Shown here: positions 58,698 through 64,000 of the stretch, one piece after another
Layout: each line of letters opens with the position of its first letter
Position numbering within the stretch: the first letter of the stretch is position 1
Assembly: GCA_040285745.1 (NCBI GenBank)
Contig: JAUFOR010000006.1
Location: 372,001-436,000 of the forward strand
Origin: Barthelona sp. PCE
Lineage: Eukaryota; Metamonada: BaSk clade
Direction of reading: 5' to 3'
Length of the DNA: 64,000 nucleotides
Notes under the pieces: generated by a model
Told to the model about the DNA's origin: nothing
Databases searched by the model: none
What the model saw: only the letters and a program-made list of their open reading frames with translations
Program-made: the position numbers and the translations under genes

Positions 58698-60635
58698 ATG
58701 GGGCACCACTCACCAGCTACACAGGATCAAAGCATAAAACCTACTCTAAATGCTGCGTTTGAGAATGGTAATCTTTTGCGCTATGATATGATTAAAAACA
58801 ACTCTTTCCATATTTATAGCAGACCTGACGCACAGCCAAGACACCATAAACCAGGAACATTGAGATCATGGTTCCATTTCTACTTAAAGAATGCTTCACT
58901 AACTACATACACATTTTATCTGCAAAACATACCAAAAAAGACTAAATTGTGGAAGCATGACATGCGTCCGGTTATTGCATACTCTCCCAGTGAGAGAGAT
59001 GATGATCATGTTATGATACCTAGTTGGGAGGATTATCACCGAATCGATGATGCTATTCAGATCATAAAGGGAACAGAAGATGTCATCGTGTCCTTCCAAA
59101 TTACTGTAACAGAGGATAGACCGTTATTCATAGCTCTTACTTTCCCATTCTGTCTGGAACATTTTCCTCAATTTTGGTCACAGTTGCGATTTGCACCAAA
59201 TATCCGCATCCTCGAGCAGCAGTTCTCTCGCTCTCATCAAAACAGACCAGTTTATATGTACGGCGTCACCAGTTTTGAGAATTCTCCCATTGATTTAACT
59301 TTGGAAAGCGTTATACAGTGTCAGAAACCGGTAATCATCGTCACTGCCCGTGTTCACCCGGGAGAAACACCAAGCTCGCACGTTATGAACGGATTTATTC
59401 AATTTTTAGCAACAAGAGATACACGTGCTGCGTTGCTGCTAGAACATTTCTTGTTTGTTTTTATTCCTTTTCTGAACCCCGACGGTGTTGCAATGGGCCA
59501 CTGGCGCAACGATTCAAGGGGCCTGAACATGAATAGAATGTATGGAATGAATAAGGTTGTTACCATCGATCGATTGTGTCATTGGTTGAAAGAAATCAAC
59601 ACACATTCCACACTAGCTCTGTTCTTGGACCTCCACGCACACGCAAATAAGCGTGGCTGTTTTATTTATGGAAACGCAGCGCCAGATTCAGAAATAGCAC
59701 CGATCATAATGCTTTATCCTCGTTTACTCAGCCTTTACTCCCCATTTTTCGATTTTAACGGGTGTGCATTCACACAGAGTATGCTCACTATTAAGGATAA
59801 ACGTGGAGAATCCAGGATGAACAGTGGACGAGTATGGAGTTACATTAATCTGAAAAACGTTATGATTTACACACTAGAATGCAACTACTGCTGCTCCCGT
59901 GTGATATCGAAGCTGAGATACTCTGTTTCTAATCCGGAACCAGAAATTTTGTCCCACTACACACCTTCATCTTTCCATCATGTTGGATATGCTTGTTGCG
60001 TTGGATTACTTGATTTGTTTGACATCAATGAGCAAGGAATACTGCGAAACAGTGAATTTGGATCCCTTTCAGGACTCATGTTAGCAAACTCTACCTTTGT
60101 CAGATCTCGTGAAGCGGCTGTTAAGGAAAAGAATAAGAGATCAGGGGTAGCAAGACGCAAAAATATGAGCAGAGTGAGATGGGACGCGCTTGGATTACCA
60201 ACAGCAAAGATTTTGATGCAAAATTGGGTCAAGCTGCATGATTTACTCGGTCAACCTATCCCTATGGCGAACATTACCGAAGCTAAGAAGAAGAGGCGCA
60301 GTAAGCGAAAGACTAGCGCTACCAAAAAACGAATGAAAAAATCTTCTTCAAAAAGTTCTGTTAAGAGTTCTGTGAGTGTTGAATCAATTGAAGCAGAAGA
60401 TGACTTCCCGATTGAAGTTATTCCAAGTCAGGTTCTCACAGGTGAGCAAGTTGTGAGCCCAGTGAATTTCTATTCTATAGAAAAAGATGAGCAAAATTAT
60501 TCTCCAGTTAAAAAAATGCAAAATGCTCATATTAACGATGTTGTTGTCCATGAACACGATGAATTAGAGTTAATAACTCGAGCAGGTAGAGCAAATCTTC
60601 ATACAATCAGTTTTGGTATGAACATAACGAGTTAA
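58698..60635 (+). CDS. AGBL5: Cytosolic carboxypeptidase (CCP5/AGBL5-like), tubulin deglutamylase
   Basis: CCPs are M14 zinc carboxypeptidases that trim glutamates from tubulin tails; CCP5 removes the branch-point Glu. The 645-residue protein has the N-terminal beta domain of the family (WFHFYLKNASLTTYTFYL), then the catalytic domain. Zinc ligands are in ARVHPGETPSSHVMNG (His220, Glu223) and DLHAHANKRGCFIYGN (His313). The catalytic Glu394 is in YTLECNY. FIPFLNPDGVAMGHWR and SRGLNMNRMY are typical. FDFNGCAFTQ after the third ligand, and the overall length, favour CCP5 over CCP1/4. The C-terminal 110 residues are basic (KKKRRSKRKTSATKKRMKK) and then acidic. The gene fits with a flagellated cell, together with DNAAF3. 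Confidence 0.9.
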   Translation: MGHHSPATQDQSIKPTLNAAFENGNLLRYDMIKNNSFHIYSRPDAQPRHHKPGTLRSWFHFYLKNASLTTYTFYLQNIPKKTKLWKHDMRPVIAYSPSERDDDHVMIPSWEDYHRIDDAIQIIKGTEDVIVSFQITVTEDRPLFIALTFPFCLEHFPQFWSQLRFAPNIRILEQQFSRSHQNRPVYMYGVTSFENSPIDLTLESVIQCQKPVIIVTARVHPGETPSSHVMNGFIQFLATRDTRAALLLEHFLFVFIPFLNPDGVAMGHWRNDSRGLNMNRMYGMNKVVTIDRLCHWLKEINTHSTLALFLDLHAHANKRGCFIYGNAAPDSEIAPIIMLYPRLLSLYSPFFDFNGCAFTQSMLTIKDKRGESRMNSGRVWSYINLKNVMIYTLECNYCCSRVISKLRYSVSNPEPEILSHYTPSSFHHVGYACCVGLLDLFDINEQGILRNSEFGSLSGLMLANSTFVRSREAAVKEKNKRSGVARRKNMSRVRWDALGLPTAKILMQNWVKLHDLLGQPIPMANITEAKKKRRSKRKTSATKKRMKKSSSKSSVKSSVSVESIEAEDDFPIEVIPSQVLTGEQVVSPVNFYSIEKDEQNYSPVKKMQNAHINDVVVHEHDELELITRAGRANLHTISFGMNITS

Positions 60636-60793
60636 AAAGCTTGAATTATACATCCTTAATTTATTTCACGGTGATGAGTGTGGTCAGTGAAGCAAAGAAA
60701 GAACTCCTCCCACTTGAACGTGAGGATCATTGCGGATTGACAAGTCGACACACAGAACAACAATATGAGACTAATAAGAGTAAAACCCCACCA

Positions 60794-61204
60794 TTAAACG
60801 TTGATCTGCTCAACTGCAGTGCAAAGGGTTTCAATCTGGTCATTCAAGTGAGAATTCTTGCGCTTCTCGAAAGAGACTGCAAGTACTGCACGACTAACAC
60901 CGGAAGCACGGCCGAGAGCGACCTTAGAGGGAACATAAACGTAAGGAACGTTCTTATCCTCGCAGAGATAAGGTAAATGCATAACAATCTCGAAGGGAGT
61001 AGCATCTGCAGCAACTACAACGAGCTGAGAAAGACTCTTGTTAAGGTTCTTAGCGGTTTCATTGGCTCCACGACGGATTTGACGCTCAGAAGCTTGTTGA
61101 ACAAGATCAAGAATAGTAGCAGTCAGTTCTTCATCAGCAAGTGGACGGGCACGGGGATCGCTCTAAATGTAAGCATCTTCTAAGTAAAGAATGAAACAAA
61201 CCAT
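60794..61204 (-). CDS. SNU13: SNU13 / NHP2L1 (15.5K) RNA-binding protein, with an intron after the ATG
   Basis: SNU13 binds kink-turns in U4 snRNA and box C/D snoRNAs. The gene has two exons: the first is just the ATG (61202-61204), the second 61162-60794, together 123 residues. It reads M-SDPRARPLADEELTATIL and continues ...GANETAKNLNKSLSQLV, VVAADATPFEIVMHLPYLCE, DKNVPYVYVPSKVALGRASG and VSRAVLAVSFE. These are the expected L7Ae-family blocks, with the GANExxK motif for kink-turn contact. The C-terminus LNDQIETLCTAVEQINV matches the family end. It is divergent from the zinc-knuckle gene with 79 bp between starts. Confidence 0.92.
61163..61201 (-). other. Spliceosomal intron, 39 bp, directly after the start codon
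   Basis: On the minus strand the intron reads GTTTGTTTCA...GCTTACATTTAG and separates ATG from AGC GAT CCC. Without this splice no ATG precedes the conserved SDPRARPLAD start. The length and 3' end match the other two introns. Confidence 0.85.
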
Positions 61205-61283
61205 TTTTTAGTAAAGAGTTGAAATACCTTTTCTGAACCTTTCAGTGTTTGAATACATTTCTTTCTTAGGGCACATATGAATT

Positions 61284-62033
61284 ATGGGTGAATATGCCAT
61301 AGAGTGGGATGAAAAACAGCGATTAGAAGAAATTGGCGAGGTAGACACTCCTTCAGATTTTTATATGTCAGATAATCTTGATGAACTTTCTGAAGTGGAA
61401 GAGGCACCTGCTCCGTCACCTCTAGCATCTGCGATAAAGAAAAGAGCTGATAAACCAAAGAAACCAAAGGATAATCGATATTTTTCTTTGAAGTGCGATA
61501 TATGTGAATCAAAAGACCATGGAACCAGTGAATGTCCCTTCAACGTACCCAAGGTGTGCTATCTATGTGGTGGACCGCATCCAGCACAAGACTGTGATTT
61601 TATTATATGCAGGAACTGTGGTGAATTCGGTCATCTGAAGAGTAATTGCAAAAATCAAAGAAGACCTGTAATGGACAGATGTCTGTGTGGACAGAGGCAC
61701 TCAACAATGTATTGTAATTATAATGATCATGGTCCACGTAGATCAAAACGTTGTCCTGGACCCCAATTTCAAACTTTTATTACTTGTATGAACTGTGGAG
61801 GTGACCATTTCACATCAATGTGTGGTTCAGAGGGCGAAAGTAATTCTCATTCTAAAAGAAATAACAATAGACATCGTAATGAACGTCAACATCGTAATGA
61901 ACGTAATGAAGGACAAAAACAGAGGAGGAGAAGGAATTCTAGCTCAAAGATAGCTCTTCAGTCGAAATCTAATGGTAAAAACGGTGGTAGGCCGAAACAA
62001 AGGCGTCGTAATAGCAGATCAAATAGTAAATAG
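61284..62033 (+). CDS. Zinc-knuckle protein, Air1/Air2 (ZCCHC7)-like
   Basis: This 249-residue protein has five zinc knuckles in a row: CDICESKDHGTSEC (71-84), CYLCGGPHPAQDC (92-104), CRNCGEFGHLKSNC (109-122), CLCGQRHSTMYC (133-144) and CMNCGGDHFTSMC (168-180). The third is a perfect C-x2-C-x4-H-x4-C; the others vary in spacing. Five knuckles in this range are the hallmark of Air1/Air2, which with Trf4/5 form the TRAMP poly(A) polymerase that marks nuclear RNAs for exosome decay. The N-terminus is acidic and the C-terminal 70 residues are Arg/Asn/Ser-rich. It could also be a generic RNA-binding knuckle protein. Confidence 0.78.
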   Translation: MGEYAIEWDEKQRLEEIGEVDTPSDFYMSDNLDELSEVEEAPAPSPLASAIKKRADKPKKPKDNRYFSLKCDICESKDHGTSECPFNVPKVCYLCGGPHPAQDCDFIICRNCGEFGHLKSNCKNQRRPVMDRCLCGQRHSTMYCNYNDHGPRRSKRCPGPQFQTFITCMNCGGDHFTSMCGSEGESNSHSKRNNNRHRNERQHRNERNEGQKQRRRRNSSSKIALQSKSNGKNGGRPKQRRRNSRSNSK

Positions 62034-62157
62034 TAATCTAATCATTTTCCTGATTTTTAAGCTATCCTTAAACACTCATATAAACTTCTAGCCAAGTTTT
62101 TAGTTTAAAATTAGATATCTAAGAGTTATCATTTTTTCTACCCTTTTTCGTTCTTAA

Positions 62158-63408
62158 ATGTTAAACGAAACACCATTACTCGTAAAGCTAAATCCTTCTA
62201 GACGGAGAAAAGTGGGAAAATCTGCTCCAAAACAGTCAAACAAGTTGATTTCCACAATTCTTTACATAAAATCGTTTGTTGGCATGACTGGAATAAGCGT
62301 GGGCTATTTCTTCTCTAAAGTGGGCGTTATACCTGTATTAACTCTTTACCCAATAATTTTGATAATTTCAATAGTACTTATGAATAATTTGAGCGATGTA
62401 TATCTGAGTATCTGTGAAGAATGGGGTCGAAAACCCCAGAATACAGGTGAGTTTGTGTCTATTCTTAATCCAGTAACCAAGAGAGTATTCGGAGTATCAA
62501 TAATAGCATGCCAGTATTGTTTATGTATGGCATATATTATACTGTTCTGTAACGAACTGAGCTCTCTGATGAATATCACGATTCATTCAATGTTTTTATT
62601 TTGTTCAGTTCCACTCATCCTTATAAATCTTTTTCCTTCATTAGTACAGCTTTCTTTCCTGTCTTTCGTTGGCTCCTTTCTCATTTTCTCGTCAATCCTT
62701 ACTGTTTTTGGTTCTAGTCTATTTGGAGTTCTCGATTACGGTCTTGATGACTATTTTGTTCCTGTTACAAGTGACGTTTCATCACATATCTTTACATTCA
62801 TGGGCGCATGTGTTTTCACATTTGAAGGCACAGCTGTTGTTGTTGTATTGATGAACGCGTTTAAGGAACCTAAATACATTAAAAAACTGAACGTTGGCGT
62901 ACTTACGTTTTTATGTTGTCTTTTCATTGCTACAGGCCTTCTTGTGTACGGTCGTGGTGGAACGAACGTACCTCAAATCGTTCCATTAATGCTAGGTGGT
63001 TTTGCATCTAAATACGTTTTTGCAGCTTCATCTTTTGCTTTGTTTTTAACGCATCCACTGATGGCTGCAACAATATACGATATGTTTGAGAAGAGAACGG
63101 AGAAAGATGCAGATGGTAAGGCTATTCAGCTCCCCCCTGAAGTCAACTTTACATTCATTATTCGAAGAGTTGGTATTGTTGTATCAATGCTCTTCAGTGC
63201 TTATTTGCTTCGTAATCAGTTTGGTAAAGTTAATGGTATTGTCTCATCCTCGTTCGGTTCGTACATAACACTCATTGCACCCGCTCAGATTCATATGAAA
63301 TTCATGAAGAATAATATGACCCCTTTCCAGCGCTTAATTGACTGGATTGGTATCATCCTTGGTGTTATTCTTATTCCCATTGGTACTTGGGAAGCAATTA
63401 TCGAGTAA
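62158..63408 (+). CDS. Amino acid/auxin permease-type transporter (AVT/SLC36-like)
   Basis: This 416-residue protein has about 11 membrane helices. After a basic N-terminus, the first helix region (IKSFVGMTGISVGYFFSKVG, about 38-57) has the K-x-x-x-G-x-G-I pattern of the AAAP superfamily. Helices continue through to VILIPIGTWEAII. GACVFTFEGTAVVVVLMNAF (about 218-237) is the F-E-G-x segment typical of SLC36/AVT proteins. Such carriers move amino acids, often with protons, across vacuole, lysosome or plasma membrane. The specific substrate cannot be told. It ends 78 bp before the next ATG. Confidence 0.88.
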   Translation: MLNETPLLVKLNPSRRRKVGKSAPKQSNKLISTILYIKSFVGMTGISVGYFFSKVGVIPVLTLYPIILIISIVLMNNLSDVYLSICEEWGRKPQNTGEFVSILNPVTKRVFGVSIIACQYCLCMAYIILFCNELSSLMNITIHSMFLFCSVPLILINLFPSLVQLSFLSFVGSFLIFSSILTVFGSSLFGVLDYGLDDYFVPVTSDVSSHIFTFMGACVFTFEGTAVVVVLMNAFKEPKYIKKLNVGVLTFLCCLFIATGLLVYGRGGTNVPQIVPLMLGGFASKYVFAASSFALFLTHPLMAATIYDMFEKRTEKDADGKAIQLPPEVNFTFIIRRVGIVVSMLFSAYLLRNQFGKVNGIVSSSFGSYITLIAPAQIHMKFMKNNMTPFQRLIDWIGIILGVILIPIGTWEAIIE

Positions 63409-63486
63409 AAAAGTATGTAGATAGAGATAACAGTTGTTGATATAAGTGCACCACCTTGTTTATGAAAAGACAACCTCTTTCTTACT

Positions 63487-64000
63487 ATGATTTTTGAAGA
63501 AGGAACTTTGGTATTTGAGGGCCCACAGGGACAATCCATAACTATAGAGGAACCAAACTCATTTCTTATCTCTGGTAACGTACTATACTATCCTTTAAAG
63601 AAGTTCATCGTTGTTGTGAACCCATTGAATGGGTTAGAACAGGTATTTATCCTTGCGCCATCATTGCAAGATGCAACTATTTTGCATGTTGACATATGCT
63701 TTGTATTATTATCTTGTACGGATAGATGTGTGCGCCGTATCAGTGTATCCCCCGATGGCCAGCAATCAGAAACACTGCTGACTATGGATAAAGAAGGTGA
63801 GAAAGTTGTTGCTTGTGCGTGGCAGGGATTATGCATAGTCATGAATGGTGATTCTTTCTTTCTGAATGGATCTAGGTTCTACTCCAAGGACAATGACGAT
63901 GTTCTAGACCACGTAGTATTTCATAGAACACTTCCTTTCTTTGTTTTGTCATTCTCACAGTATGCATTGTTTTTTAAGTTTTCATCTAATGAATTATTAA
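63487..64000 (+). CDS. N-terminal part of a beta-propeller-like protein, cut by the window edge
   Basis: An ATG at 63487 opens a frame that is still open at base 64000 (171 codons). It starts MIFEEGTLVFEGPQGQSITI and shows regular short beta strands with small turns (KFIVVVNPLNGLEQVFIL, CVRRISVSPDGQQSETLL, VVACAWQGLCIVMNGDSFFL), a propeller-type pattern. There is no signal or membrane segment in this part. It may be another member of the lineage-specific propeller group or a WD40/nucleoporin protein. Confidence 0.75.
   Translation, partial: MIFEEGTLVFEGPQGQSITIEEPNSFLISGNVLYYPLKKFIVVVNPLNGLEQVFILAPSLQDATILHVDICFVLLSCTDRCVRRISVSPDGQQSETLLTMDKEGEKVVACAWQGLCIVMNGDSFFLNGSRFYSKDNDDVLDHVVFHRTLPFFVLSFSQYALFFKFSSNELL

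Noticed and set aside
60641-60976. 111-codon plus-strand frame over the SNU13 gene
   Set aside because: It lies mostly antisense to the conserved SNU13 exon.
1-64000. CRISPR arrays, transposons, retroelements, integrated viral genes or insertion sequences
   Set aside because: I saw no spaced direct repeats, no transposase or reverse transcriptase motifs, and no terminal inverted repeats with target duplications.

Overview
The window is nuclear DNA from a microbial eukaryote. It carries about 34 protein genes, alternating between strands, plus one tRNA gene. TAA, TAG and TGA all end intact genes, so the genetic code is standard. Introns are scarce and tiny: I can place three, of 39, 41 and 39 bp, with 5' ends GTATGA/GTTTGT and a 3' end in TTTAG. 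Genes are tightly packed, and two convergent pairs overlap at their stop codons. A DNAAF3-like dynein assembly factor and a CCP5-like tubulin deglutamylase imply motile cilia or flagella. A complete, strongly codon-biased pyruvate formate-lyase gene implies anaerobic or facultatively fermentative metabolism. Together these point to an anaerobic flagellated protist with few introns (metamonad-like in style). I cannot name the lineage from sequence alone.

Layout. Positions 1-5.9 kb hold the N-terminus of a beta-propeller gene, a TDP1-type DNA repair phosphodiesterase, a secreted DUF5054/GH38-like glycosidase, a basic MLF-like protein and a divergent DHHC acyltransferase. From 5.9 to 15.5 kb there are three members of a family of 630-713 residue, beta-rich, propeller-like proteins that start MPR, an unknown membrane-anchored helical protein, a cluster of hairpins that may be a structured RNA, and tRNA-Arg(ACG). 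From 15.5 to 27.5 kb come a CAX-type cation exchanger, a UBA protein, DNAAF3, an FG-bearing nucleoporin-like protein, a tethering-complex-like subunit, two unknown membrane proteins and a minimal SNF5. From 28.4 to 37.7 kb are pyruvate formate-lyase, a 1627-residue RRM-like protein, a PAK kinase with tandem CRIB motifs and a DNPH1-like nucleotide hydrolase. From 38.2 to 46 kb are an intron-bearing B-box/TLDc protein, an intron-bearing HEAT protein, a CDC25/Acr2-type rhodanese, an NFGAPQ-repeat protein and ribosomal protein uS15. From 46.2 to 64 kb are a giant (2914 aa) type I membrane protein with a Frizzled-like cysteine-rich domain, an LRR/coiled-coil/EF-hand protein, CCP5, SNU13, an Air1/2-like zinc-knuckle protein, an amino-acid transporter and the start of another propeller-like gene.

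Functional themes are fermentative metabolism (PFL), flagellum assembly and microtubule modification (DNAAF3, CCP5), RNA processing (SNU13, Air-like, RRM-like protein), chromatin and repair (SNF5, TDP1), and an unusual number of lineage-specific beta-propeller-like proteins. The least explained and most interesting items are the giant Frizzled-CRD surface protein, the MPR propeller family (one member lacks an ATG), the hairpin cluster at 11.65-11.88 kb and the B-box/TLDc protein with a PARP-like N-terminus.
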